A stretch of 48,960 nucleotides of DNA from DATDAW01 sp036525185 (GTDB lineage Bacteria > Verrucomicrobiota > Verrucomicrobiia > Chthoniobacterales > DASVRZ01): assembly GCA_036525185.1 (NCBI GenBank), contig DATDAW010000005.1, forward strand, positions 1 through 48,960, read 5' to 3'. Positions 25,924 to 34,334 of this stretch are shown piece by piece. The translations under genes and the position numbers were made by a program. How positions within the stretch are numbered: position 1 is the first letter of the stretch; each line of letters starts with the position of its first letter. The notes beneath the pieces were generated by a model, which was not told the DNA's origin, did no database searches, and was given only the letters and a program-made list of their open reading frames with translations.

Positions 25924-27516
25924 CTACATTCCCGCCCGAGCCAGTCTTTGCGCTTCGCGATACTGAGCCCGGAAATGCTCAGACAAATTTTTTGCCAGAC
26001 GGACTTCGTCGATCTTGTTCGGAGAATTGAGCGTTTTTTTTAAATCGCCGGCTGCGTACGCATAGTTGACAGCGGAGACGTCGAGGAACTTTGCCGTGGC
26101 TTGCGGCGGAAATTTGGCGACGGAAAGCGCGGTCCACGCGGAGGCCAGCTCCTCATGCGGATCGATACACATCACTCGAACGATAAAACCAATCGGTTTG
26201 AAAAGAGGTCCGGTCCAAGCGCCCTGGTAATCGAACAGGGCTTCAGGCGAGTACGGGAAAACATCCGGATCGGTGACGAACGCGCGATTTTCCGGCCCAT
26301 AAAACTCAGGCCGGACAGGCAGGCGACGGAGCTGATATTTCGTCGGCCCTCCGGGTGCGCCGATTTTGGAGTTCCACAAACGTTGTCCTGCATCTGACAA
26401 TACGAAATCGATAAATTCCTGTGCCAATTCCCGGTGCGGCGCGCCGCGGAATATTCCGATGGGATCCACGCCATACGACGTCCCATTCAATGGGCTCAAA
26501 TAAACGACTCGTGAAGTCCCATCGGGCCGCGCGACAGATTCGCTTTGAAAACGCCCAAAAAAATCGATGCACATGCCTGCTGCTGCGTCTCCGCTGGAGA
26601 CATCGATAGGAACTTTCGGAGCTGAATCCGTAAAATATTTGGCGTTGGCACTGATCTTTTGAATGAGCTGCAGGCCTTTTTCCCAACCGCGGCTGATCGA
26701 TTCCCCGGTGGCTGCCCCGGGTTCGATGATCGTGTGCATCTGCTGTTGGATCAGCATTTCGAACGCCTTCAAGATGGAACCGCTCTTGGTCGGATCGGCG
26801 AGGGCAATGGCACGCAAGTACGCAGGATCGCCGAGATCAGCCCAATTTTCCGGCGGCTTCGTAATGCCTAGAAGTTGCAGCGAATCGGTATTGTAAACGA
26901 TTCCGAACGACGCGAGGCACGTACCGATCCAGCGTCCGTCCTTGTCGTAAAATGGCTCCCCGCCACGAGTTGCAGGGATACCGTGGGCCGAAAACCACTC
27001 CGGATGACGCTTTAAGATGCCCGAATCGACGAGAGTGCCTTTGTTCGCCTGAACGCTGAAATCAAAACTTCCGCCCCCGAAGAAAACGTCGATGCCGGAG
27101 CTGATGTTCGAGGTCAGAAAGGTGCGGCGCGCGGCCTGCGCAGTGGTGTCCTGTCGAGGATCGGCAGGTAGTTTGATTTTTGAATCGGAAAAGGCGCCTT
27201 TAACCTCAAGAGACCACTTTTTGTGGAGCTTGGCTGTCCAGAAATATTCGAACGCGGCCAGATATTCGGAGTCGATGTAGCGGGCGATTTCACTCGTTCC
27301 GCCAGGCGTACGCCAGTCGATGGTGACGTCGGCGTTGTGCGTCGCACGCATGTATTCGCGGAAAGCGCGGCCGAATTCGTAACGAATTGCCTCATTGTGG
27401 GGCGTCACGACGACGAGGGTGTGGTCCGGCGCCGCGGTGAAACTTTGCTTGGGCCGCAGGATGAATGGCACCGCCACAATGCTGATGAGCAGAGCGATGA
27501 GGAGCGAAAGTTTCAT
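25924..27516 (-). CDS. ABC transporter solute-binding protein, ferric/thiamine-type
   Basis: Periplasmic binding protein of 530 residues with an N-terminal signal or anchor helix (about 1-20). The mature protein starts HTLVVVTPHNEAIRYEFGRA, typical of the Fbp/ThiB-like extracellular binding family, and shows IDVFFGGGSFDF, GTCLASFGIVYNTDSL and REIAQEF-like (RELAQEFIDFVLSDAGQRLW). It is about 150-190 residues longer than ordinary ferric binding proteins because of an extra C-terminal region. It lies downstream of the ABC ATPase gene on the same strand, 104 bases apart, with a repeat between. No permease is present. The ligand is unknown; iron is favoured by the neighbouring Fur gene. Confidence 0.8.
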   Translation of the reverse strand: MKLSLLIALLISIVAVPFILRPKQSFTAAPDHTLVVVTPHNEAIRYEFGRAFREYMRATHNADVTIDWRTPGGTSEIARYIDSEYLAAFEYFWTAKLHKKWSLEVKGAFSDSKIKLPADPRQDTTAQAARRTFLTSNISSGIDVFFGGGSFDFSVQANKGTLVDSGILKRHPEWFSAHGIPATRGGEPFYDKDGRWIGTCLASFGIVYNTDSLQLLGITKPPENWADLGDPAYLRAIALADPTKSGSILKAFEMLIQQQMHTIIEPGAATGESISRGWEKGLQLIQKISANAKYFTDSAPKVPIDVSSGDAAAGMCIDFFGRFQSESVARPDGTSRVVYLSPLNGTSYGVDPIGIFRGAPHRELAQEFIDFVLSDAGQRLWNSKIGAPGGPTKYQLRRLPVRPEFYGPENRAFVTDPDVFPYSPEALFDYQGAWTGPLFKPIGFIVRVMCIDPHEELASAWTALSVAKFPPQATAKFLDVSAVNYAYAAGDLKKTLNSPNKIDEVRLAKNLSEHFRAQYREAQRLARAGM

Positions 27517-27538
27517 TCAAAGAACACCGAAAAATCGT

Positions 27539-27616
27539 TGTCTGACGGAGCGGAGGAGAGGCGGGGAACAAGGTCTCCAATCAAATTCTCCATGTTCTCC
27601 GCGGCTCCGTGTGACA
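27539..27616. repeat. CACGGAG-type inverted repeat, copy B
   Basis: Left arm TGTCTGACGGAGC (27539-27551) and right arm GCTCCGTGTGACA (27604-27616) match at 11 of 13 positions when one is reverse-complemented. The element fills most of the gap between the ABC ATPase gene and the solute-binding protein gene. Confidence 0.65.
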
Positions 27617-27620
27617 TTTG

Positions 27621-28691
27621 TTACTTTGTCAAAACCACCACGTCCTCCACATCGACCGTCGCGAAGAGGTCCGTGTCGTTGCGGGTCGAAAGAAACTTGG
27701 GGTTTAACTCATAGATTTTCAGCTTTTGCCCGGCGGCCGAAAATTCGTATTGGGCCAACTCGCCCAGATAGGTCGTTTCTGTGATGCGCCCGCTGAAAAA
27801 GTTTGCCGACGTACTTCCTGGCTTCTGTGTTTGCAATTTCCAGCTTTCGGGCCGGATCGAGAGAGTCACCTCATCGCCGACCGACGCACGGTTGGTGGTT
27901 TTGCCGGAAAACAGGCCGTATGGGGTTTCAACCTGGACGATGTCGTTTTCTATGGTGCGGATTGATCCTGGAAGGAAATTGGTTTCGCCAATAAAATCAG
28001 CGACCAGTTTGGACGCTGGACGCCGATAAATATCCTCTGCCGTGCCGACTTGGGCGAGTTTGCCGGCGTCGAGAATGGCCATGCGATCCGAGACGGAAAG
28101 CGCTTCTTTTTGGTCGTGGGTGACGTAGATCGCAGTGAGGTTGAACTCCTTGCAAATCCGCCGGATTTCGAGGCGCATTTCGAGCCGGAGCCGTGCGTCC
28201 AGGTTGGAAAGCGGTTCGTCAAGCAGAACGCAGCGCGGACGAATCACCATCGCTCTGGCGAGCGCGACGCGTTGCTGCTGCCCTCCTGAGAGCTGGTTGA
28301 TCTTCCGGGCGGCGTATTTTTCCATTCGAACGGAGGCAAGGGCTTCGATGACGCGGCGTTCGATTTCGGCTTTTGGAACACGGCGTTCTTCAAGGCCGAA
28401 TGCCACGTTCCTGGCGACGGTCATGTGCGGCCAAAGGGCATAGCTTTGAAACATCATCCCCGTATTGCGTTTGTGCGGCGGGACTCGTGTAACATCCTGA
28501 TCCCCGAAGAAGATGCGACCGCCGTCAGGGATGTAGAATCCGGCGATATTTCGCAGGAGGGTTGTTTTCCCGCATCCGCTCGGACCCAGGAGGAAAAACA
28601 GCTCGCCGGCCTCGATTCGGAGGCTGATGTCGTCCAAAGCGGTGGTGGCGCCGAAACGTTTGGTGAGGTGATCGATGGTGATTGAAAGCAT
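27621..28691 (-). CDS. ABC transporter ATPase, FbpC/PotA type
   Basis: ATP-hydrolysing subunit of an importer. The 356-residue protein has Walker A GPSGCGKTT at 36-44, the signature LSGGQQQR, Walker B CVLLDEPLSNLDARL, the switch histidine in YVTHDQKEAL, and a C-terminal TOBE-type regulatory domain (about 240-356). This architecture belongs to the ferric, spermidine or sugar (MalK-like) importers. It is transcribed before the solute-binding protein gene and divergently from the Fur-family gene, which starts 125 bases away. The permease that should sit between them is absent from the window. Confidence 0.9.
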   Translation of the reverse strand: MLSITIDHLTKRFGATTALDDISLRIEAGELFFLLGPSGCGKTTLLRNIAGFYIPDGGRIFFGDQDVTRVPPHKRNTGMMFQSYALWPHMTVARNVAFGLEERRVPKAEIERRVIEALASVRMEKYAARKINQLSGGQQQRVALARAMVIRPRCVLLDEPLSNLDARLRLEMRLEIRRICKEFNLTAIYVTHDQKEALSVSDRMAILDAGKLAQVGTAEDIYRRPASKLVADFIGETNFLPGSIRTIENDIVQVETPYGLFSGKTTNRASVGDEVTLSIRPESWKLQTQKPGSTSANFFSGRITETTYLGELAQYEFSAAGQKLKIYELNPKFLSTRNDTDLFATVDVEDVVVLTK

Positions 28692-28816
28692 CGGGACCGA
28701 TTCGCCGGGCGACTGTAGCAGGGGATCGGGAAGTTTTAAGTCCTAAGTTTGGAGGCGCGGTTTCAGTTCTTGAAGCAGGGTGCTTTCTACGCAAGTTTAT
28801 AGTTCAAAGAATCCCG

Positions 28817-29299
28817 ATGGCTTCGAGTCGCGCCGCACATAGTCATTCCCATCCGGCGGAGAGTTTTTCACTGGACGGGCTGGTCGCGACTTTGCGGGCG
28901 GAAGGTCTGCGGATCACGAAAGGCCGCATTGCGATTTTGTCGACCTTATTGGCGGCGAAAGAACCACTTACGCTGGAGAAAATTCAATCGCTCGCTTCCA
29001 CGGATGGCGTTGTACCGGATTACGCAACGGTTTTCCGGGTGATGACGCTACTGGAACATCTCGGGCTGGCGCATAAGGTGCATCTGGAACGGTCGAGCAC
29101 CTATTATGAGTTGAGCGATCCGAGCAAGCATCACGATCACATCGTTTGCACGGATTGCGGAAAAGTGACGCTGGTTGAAGAGCCGTGCCCGGTGGGCGGG
29201 TTCGAGAAGGCGCTAGCCAAGAAGTACGGCTTTACGCACGTGAAACACTCTCTGGAATTCTTCGGTGTATGCAGTGAGTGCGGTGAGGAGAAGGAGTGA
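28817..29299 (+). CDS. Fur-family metal-dependent repressor
   Basis: The 160-residue product has an N-terminal winged helix (TLRAEGLRITKGRIAILSTL, PDYATVFRVMTLLEHLG) and a C-terminal metal and dimer domain with HHDHIVCTDCGK and a second CSEC at 152-155, the structural zinc pairs. The His-rich leader HSHSH is unusual. I chose the ATG at 28817; the frame is open to 28682 but the added residues are not family-like. It is divergent from the ABC genes, so it may regulate them. Fur, Zur and PerR cannot be separated by eye, and I see no clear Fur box in the 125-base gap. Confidence 0.85.
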   Translation: MASSRAAHSHSHPAESFSLDGLVATLRAEGLRITKGRIAILSTLLAAKEPLTLEKIQSLASTDGVVPDYATVFRVMTLLEHLGLAHKVHLERSSTYYELSDPSKHHDHIVCTDCGKVTLVEEPCPVGGFEKALAKKYGFTHVKHSLEFFGVCSECGEEKE

Positions 29300-29345
29300 A
29301 CTAAAATCCTGGTCCTGCTCCTCCCCGTAGTTACGAGGCAAAGGG

Positions 29346-31544
29346 CTAACGTGGGAGCGGAAACCTCGCCGTCAGGGATCGCACCTTCTGGCGGATGTTT
29401 TGCAAAGCGGGCAGATTGCCGACATTTTGGAGGGATTCGTGGATGAGGTCGGCGATTTCCATCATTTCTTCCTCCTTGAAACCGCGAGTGGTCACCGCTG
29501 GCGTGCCCACGCGGATGCCGCCGGATTTCGTAATCGGGACTGTGTCGAAGGGGATGGAGTTCTTGTTTACGGTGATTCCTGCATGATCGAGCGTTTCGGA
29601 GGCGTCTTTGCCTGTGATACTTTTCGGGCGGAGATCCACGAGCATGAGATGGTTGTCGGTGCCGCCGGAAACGATGCTGTATCCGTTGCGAGCCAGGCTG
29701 GCTGAGAGGGCTTTGGCATTGACGACAACCTGCCGCTGATACTCCTGAAAACCCGGCTGAAGCGCTTCGTGGAAGCATACCGCTTTGGCGGCGATAACAT
29801 GCATGAGTGGGCCTCCTTGGATTCCTGGAAATACCTGGGAATCAATGCCCTTCGCATACTGTCCCTTGCAGATAATTATGCCTCCACGCGGTCCGCGCAG
29901 GCTCTTGTGGGTGGTGGACGTAACGAAATCCGCGATACCGACCGGGGACGGATGTTGCCCGGCTGCAACCAGACCGGCGATGTGCGCCATATCCACGAAA
30001 AGATAAGCGCCGACTGAATCGGCGATTTCACGCATCCGCTGCCAGTCAATAAAACGCGGATAGGCCGAGGCTCCGGCAGTGATCATTTTTGGCTGAAACT
30101 CAGCGGCGTGCTGCGCGAGGAGGTCGTAGTCGATGGTGAACGTCTTGGGGCTCACACCGTAGTGCGAGACCTGGTAAAAGCGGCCGGAAAAGTTGGACTT
30201 CATTCCGTGGGTAAGATGGCCGCCATGCGAGAGATCCATCGTCAGGATTTTGTCGCCGGGCTGGAGGACACTGAAATAGACGGCCGCGTTTGCCTGGCTG
30301 CCGCTGTGGGGCTGGACGTTGACGTGATCGGCTCCAGGGAAAAGCCTTTTCAGGCGGTCGATGGCGAGTTGTTCGACGACGTCCACAAATTCGCATCCGC
30401 CGTACCAGCGTCTTCCAGGATAACCTTCCGCGTATTTGTTGGTGAGGACGGAGCCTTGCGCCTCCATGACGGCTCGCGACGTAAAGTTTTCCGACGCGAT
30501 CAGTTCGATATTCTCGAACTGCCGCTTTCCTTCGTTCTCGATGGCGGCAAAGATTTCCGGGTCGACCTCCTCCAGCGCGCGGCTACCTGGGTTCACGCCG
30601 AGATGTTCGAGTTTGTCGATACGCGTCTGATGGCGTCCGCCCTCGAAACCGGCGGAAAGAAACGCATCAACGATCCGTCCAGCGGCGCGTTCATCCAGCG
30701 AATCGGCCGGCAAACAGAGCACGTTCGCGTCGTTGTGACGCCTGGTTACGCGAGCCGTTTCTTCATCGTGGACGAGCGCGGCGCGGATCTGCGGATGGCG
30801 GTTCGCCGCGATGCTCATGCCAATACCGCTGCGGCAAATGAGGATGCCGTATTCCGCGTTTTGGCTGATGACGTCCTGCGAAACCTGCTCGGCGTAATCC
30901 GGATAATCGACGGAAGCGGGAGAGTTCGGGCCGAGGTCGTGAATAATGTGACCCACGCGGCTCAGATGACGTACGATTCTTTGCTTCAGTTCAAAACCTC
31001 CGTGGTCGGCAGCGATAGCAATCGTAAGCGGGCGGGTCGAAATGGAGGGCGTGGGCATGGCTGTAGTGTTAGAATAGCTGATAAATTCGAGCACGGACGA
31101 AAGCGCATCTTTGATTTCGTCGCGGCACTCGCGATAGATTGAAGAACCGAATCCAATCGGATCGGCGATGTCCTTTCCCGTGTCGTCGGGTGCGAATTCT
31201 CTCAAAAGAAATGCCTTTTCCGCAGCTCCGGGAAAAAGAAGATGGAGGGTATCGAGATGGCCCTGTGTCATGGCAAAAATATGAGTCGCTCTTTCGACGA
31301 GTTCTTCCGTCACCGGCTGGCTGCGGTATTTGGAAATATCGATGCCCTTTTCTCTCAAGACTTCGACGGCATGAAGGCTTGGCGCCTGCCCACGAACGGC
31401 CGCCACTCCCGCGGACTCCACCGTAATGTCGTTCTGGTTTTTGACGAGAGCACGGAAGAGTCCTTCGGCCATGGGACTTCGGCAAATGTTTCCAGTGCAG
31501 ACAAAAAGGACGTGTTTCACGGTTAAAATTCGGGTGCCGCTCAT
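29346..31544 (-). CDS. Triple fusion: LMW phosphatase - RpiB - serine hydroxymethyltransferase
   Basis: One uninterrupted 732-residue frame with three complete enzymes. Residues about 10-155 form a low-molecular-weight protein-tyrosine-phosphatase domain with the C-x5-R loop CTGNICR at 16-22 and the DPIGFG acid loop at 128-133. Residues about 172-315 are ribose-5-phosphate isomerase B, with AADHGGFELK at 178-187 and ICRSGIGMSIA around Cys237. Residues about 325-732 are GlyA, with YAEGYPGRRWYGG at 371-383, VDMAHIAGL with Asp518, and PLP Lys547 in TTHKSLRGPRGG. GlyA makes glycine and methylene-tetrahydrofolate from serine. The linkers are short (about 15 and 10 residues). The gene is convergent with the Fur-family gene and divergent from the sigma-like gene 27 bases away. 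Confidence 0.9.
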   Translation of the reverse strand: MSGTRILTVKHVLFVCTGNICRSPMAEGLFRALVKNQNDITVESAGVAAVRGQAPSLHAVEVLREKGIDISKYRSQPVTEELVERATHIFAMTQGHLDTLHLLFPGAAEKAFLLREFAPDDTGKDIADPIGFGSSIYRECRDEIKDALSSVLEFISYSNTTAMPTPSISTRPLTIAIAADHGGFELKQRIVRHLSRVGHIIHDLGPNSPASVDYPDYAEQVSQDVISQNAEYGILICRSGIGMSIAANRHPQIRAALVHDEETARVTRRHNDANVLCLPADSLDERAAGRIVDAFLSAGFEGGRHQTRIDKLEHLGVNPGSRALEEVDPEIFAAIENEGKRQFENIELIASENFTSRAVMEAQGSVLTNKYAEGYPGRRWYGGCEFVDVVEQLAIDRLKRLFPGADHVNVQPHSGSQANAAVYFSVLQPGDKILTMDLSHGGHLTHGMKSNFSGRFYQVSHYGVSPKTFTIDYDLLAQHAAEFQPKMITAGASAYPRFIDWQRMREIADSVGAYLFVDMAHIAGLVAAGQHPSPVGIADFVTSTTHKSLRGPRGGIIICKGQYAKGIDSQVFPGIQGGPLMHVIAAKAVCFHEALQPGFQEYQRQVVVNAKALSASLARNGYSIVSGGTDNHLMLVDLRPKSITGKDASETLDHAGITVNKNSIPFDTVPITKSGGIRVGTPAVTTRGFKEEEMMEIADLIHESLQNVGNLPALQNIRQKVRSLTARFPLPR

Positions 31545-31571
31545 CGTAGTGAAGATTGGATTTTAGTCAAT

Positions 31572-32180
31572 GTGACGGGCAGGTTGCGAGGCCGCTCAGT
31601 TTCCACTTCAGGAGCGACGCCTGGAGGCTTTGAGAAGGATCGTTTGCGGCCCTTAAAAGGGAATCCCTCAGTGCGGAAACTCTCTGTTTGCCCGAAAAGT
31701 AGCCTTGTATTAGCCTCCACGTCATTGATCTCTTCCGTGTCAAAGCAAGATATAGGGAGCCTCGTCCGGTTCGCGTACCTTCTCGTAGGGACGGACGAGG
31801 ACGCCGAAGCACTTGCTCGAAAGGCGCTCGAGAGCGTCTTTACGCGGGCGACACCTCCGGATGGAGACCATGACGTGGAGGTTCTGGACGATATTTTCGA
31901 GGCAATCTGGCGACTGCGGCGAACCCCATCGGACGACGAAATCGCCTTTGTGCGCCTGCCGGCGTTCATGAGTGCGTTCACCCTTGAAGAACGTGCCGCG
32001 GCGGGACTCTTTTATCTCGCCGACTTTACGGGACAGGAGATCAGTGACCTGTGCGGAATAACGACTGCGGATTTGACGGCACTTCTGGAGCGGTGCCGGG
32101 CGGCAATCCGGGTGGCAGATGAAGAAACCACTGGGCTTACTCAACAGCAATTGTTCAGCAACGATGGCGACCCCTCGTGA
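31572..32180 (+). CDS. Degenerate ECF-sigma-like protein
   Basis: Likely a reduced sigma-70-family regulator. A region-2-like helix (RFAYLLVGTDEDAEALARKA) and a C-terminal region-4-like helix-turn-helix (FTLEERAAAGLFYLADFTGQ, then EISDLCGITTADLTALLERC) are visible. The stretch between them lacks the WL-x-I-x-RN / RRR-type region 2.3-2.4 that melts the -10 element. No ATG opens the frame. The listed start is a GTG; a TTG at 31644 behind GAGAAGG and a GTG at 31737 are alternatives, so the true protein may be about 147-178 residues. Its end overlaps the next gene by 17 bases, typical of sigma/anti-sigma pairs. Confidence 0.6.
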   Translation: MTGRLRGRSVSTSGATPGGFEKDRLRPLKGNPSVRKLSVCPKSSLVLASTSLISSVSKQDIGSLVRFAYLLVGTDEDAEALARKALESVFTRATPPDGDHDVEVLDDIFEAIWRLRRTPSDDEIAFVRLPAFMSAFTLEERAAAGLFYLADFTGQEISDLCGITTADLTALLERCRAAIRVADEETTGLTQQQLFSNDGDPS

Positions 32181-32925
32181 TCAAATACTCGCCCGGATTG
32201 CATTGTGGCGGAGGGGGCAATTTGAGGATGATTTCACCAAAGTCATCGTCGCTGAAGCCAGAGCAGATGCGGCGATTGCGGAAAAATTGCGAGCCCAGAT
32301 CGAAATCGACGCGGGAGCGGAAAACCTGCTCCAGACGATGGCCGTGGATGATGCAGTGATCGAACGGTTAAAGGAAGAAGGTGTCCGGCTTGCGAAAACG
32401 CGAAAGCGGCAGAGCCAGTTCCGGCTTTTCAGCCCAATCGGGTTCACGGTGATTTTTGCCGTCCTGGTCATGAGCTCGGTGGTGGCTTGGACGGTGATTG
32501 ATCGCACGCAGTATGAGAACCAGCCGATTACTGCGATGCTCCTCGACCAGGCGACGAATGTTTCGGAGCAAACGATGGAGAGCGTGGATGTTTCAGCGGG
32601 AGATTTAACGGACTGGGTCTTTTTAAAGCACGGGCTCGAAGACGTGCAAATACCCGATGCCATTGCCAGGAAGCAGGCGGCTTTCTGCGGCCTCACCCGG
32701 ATAGATGGTCATCCAGTGGTGAAAATAGCTCTCAAGGAATCCAAAGCTCTCGTTTTCCTCTTTAAGGCCAGCGATTTCAGCCTGCCCGAAAGTGAGAAAA
32801 ACGCTTGGGAAATCTTCGACCGCGGCGAATGGGCGGCGGGCATCCAAGTGGATAAGGGAAATGCCTGCATGGTCACCGTGAACGGGTCTGTGGACGATGT
32901 CAGGCGTGTGGTCGGAGCGAAGTAA
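32164..32925 (+). CDS. Anti-sigma-like bitopic membrane protein
   Basis: The 253-residue product has a cytoplasmic charged region (1-95, with helix WRRGQFEDDFTKVIVAEARA), one transmembrane helix (about 97-119, GFTVIFAVLVMSSVVAW) and an external domain of about 130 residues. That domain contains FCGLTRIDGHPVVKIAL and SKALVFLFKASDFSLPE, reminiscent of the C-terminal part of RsiW/ChrR-type anti-sigma factors. No zinc HxxxCxxC motif is seen in the cytoplasmic part. I chose the ATG at 32164, which overlaps the sigma-like gene. The pairing supports signalling across the membrane; the signal is unknown. Confidence 0.6.
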   Translation: MATPRDQILARIALWRRGQFEDDFTKVIVAEARADAAIAEKLRAQIEIDAGAENLLQTMAVDDAVIERLKEEGVRLAKTRKRQSQFRLFSPIGFTVIFAVLVMSSVVAWTVIDRTQYENQPITAMLLDQATNVSEQTMESVDVSAGDLTDWVFLKHGLEDVQIPDAIARKQAAFCGLTRIDGHPVVKIALKESKALVFLFKASDFSLPESEKNAWEIFDRGEWAAGIQVDKGNACMVTVNGSVDDVRRVVGAK

Positions 32926-32954
32926 AGCACGTGGCGATGGGCACCGGGCATTCT

Positions 32955-34229
32955 CTATTTCGTCCAAATGCGCCAAATCGTGTTGTTCCCGTCGTCGCTC
33001 ATGAGCAAGGAGCCGTCTTTGGCTACCGCGAGCCCCACTGGGCGGCCCCAGACATTTCCCTTCGGCGTGACAAAGCCGGTGATGAAATCCTCGTAGTAGC
33101 CCTGTGGCTCGCCGTTTTTCAGCGGCACACGGACGACCTTGTAACCGGTCCGTATTTCCCGGTTCCACGATCCATGGAAGGCAGCGAAGGCGTCATGCCG
33201 GTATTTTGCGGGAAATTGGTCGCCGGTGTAGAACAGCATTTTTAAAGACGCGGAATGAGCTTGGAGGAGCACATCCGGCACCAGAACTTTGCGGGCCAGG
33301 TGGGAGTGGGGGGCTTTTCGGTGCCGTGGGTCTGGATGATTTCCCAAATAAAACCAGGGCCAACCGTAAAAGCCGCCCTCTTTCACCCGCGTGATGTAAT
33401 CGGGCACGAGATCGTCGCCGAGGCCGTCGCGTTCATTGACCGAGGCCCAAAGATCACCTGTATGCGGATGCACAGCCAGTCCAACGGCATTGCGAATACC
33501 GGTGGCGAAATCTTTCACCCCCGAGCCGTCCGGGTTCATCACAAAAATTCGGGCGCGCCGGTTTTCTCTTGGATCATTCGATTCATCGACGTTGCTCAGG
33601 GAACCGATTGAGACGTAGAGTTTTGTCCCGTCATTGGAAAACGCGACATCCCGCGTCCAATGGCCGCCGCCGGTAAGCAGCCCGTAACCAGAAAGCCGGC
33701 AGATCTCCTCCGGCGTGGCACGGGCTTTTAGATCGCCGTTGGCATAAGGAAAACGGATGACGGAATCCGTGTTCGCGACGTAGAGATATCTGGGGTCTGA
33801 ACCGGAGGGATAGAAGGCGATACCGAAAGGTTTCCTCAAGCCAGACACGAAAACCTTTCTGACCTCTGGCTTGCCATCGCTGTTTGCATCCCGGAGTACC
33901 CGGATTACACCTTGCTCGCTTTCCACCACAAAGATGTCCCCATTTGGCGCGCAGCACAGATAACGGGGGTTCTTGAAGCCAGAGGCGTATTCCTGAATCT
34001 CGAATCCTTCCGGGACGTGAAGCATCGCGCCTTCAGGTCTTGGGATTAATCTCGGACCATTGGATACGGATTCGGTGGAATACGGAGCGGGCAAATCTGC
34101 GATCGAGACGCTGTGGCGTTTTCCGGGAGCGTCCGCCTGCCAGTCGCCGGGCGACGTCTGTGCCCGGGTCGATCCCAAAAGGCACGCTGCCATCACCAAG
34201 CCGGCTCCTGTTCTCCAGAGGTTATTCAT
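32955..34229 (-). CDS. Secreted PQQ-type sugar dehydrogenase (sorbosone dehydrogenase-like)
   Basis: Six-bladed beta-propeller of 424 residues after a signal peptide (about 1-23, ending STRAQ). Motifs are those of the soluble aldose sugar/L-sorbosone dehydrogenase family: LRKPFGIAFYP, HWTRDVAFSNDGTKLYVSIG, GIRNAVGLAVHPHTGDLW, NERDGLGDD, GGFYGWPW and GRPVGLAVAKDGSLLMSDD. These enzymes oxidise sugars in the periplasm with PQQ. No pqq biosynthesis genes are in view. The ATG at 34229 has AAGGGA upstream and begins the signal peptide; the frame extends further but is not needed. It lies downstream of the molybdoenzyme gene on the same strand, and is convergent with the anti-sigma-like gene. Confidence 0.85.
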   Translation of the reverse strand: MNNLWRTGAGLVMAACLLGSTRAQTSPGDWQADAPGKRHSVSIADLPAPYSTESVSNGPRLIPRPEGAMLHVPEGFEIQEYASGFKNPRYLCCAPNGDIFVVESEQGVIRVLRDANSDGKPEVRKVFVSGLRKPFGIAFYPSGSDPRYLYVANTDSVIRFPYANGDLKARATPEEICRLSGYGLLTGGGHWTRDVAFSNDGTKLYVSIGSLSNVDESNDPRENRRARIFVMNPDGSGVKDFATGIRNAVGLAVHPHTGDLWASVNERDGLGDDLVPDYITRVKEGGFYGWPWFYLGNHPDPRHRKAPHSHLARKVLVPDVLLQAHSASLKMLFYTGDQFPAKYRHDAFAAFHGSWNREIRTGYKVVRVPLKNGEPQGYYEDFITGFVTPKGNVWGRPVGLAVAKDGSLLMSDDGNNTIWRIWTK

Positions 34230-34334
34230 CAAATTCCCTTGCGGGACAAAGAGTTGTTTCCGGAGCAGTGTGGAATCCGCCGAAATCTGCGGACCCATTC
34301 GACTGTTCTTTGATCTTCCTGGAGCACCTGCTCC

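Noticed and set aside
30108..31142. Plus-strand open frame of 344 codons
   Set aside because: Antisense to the triple-fusion gene, across its RpiB and SHMT parts.
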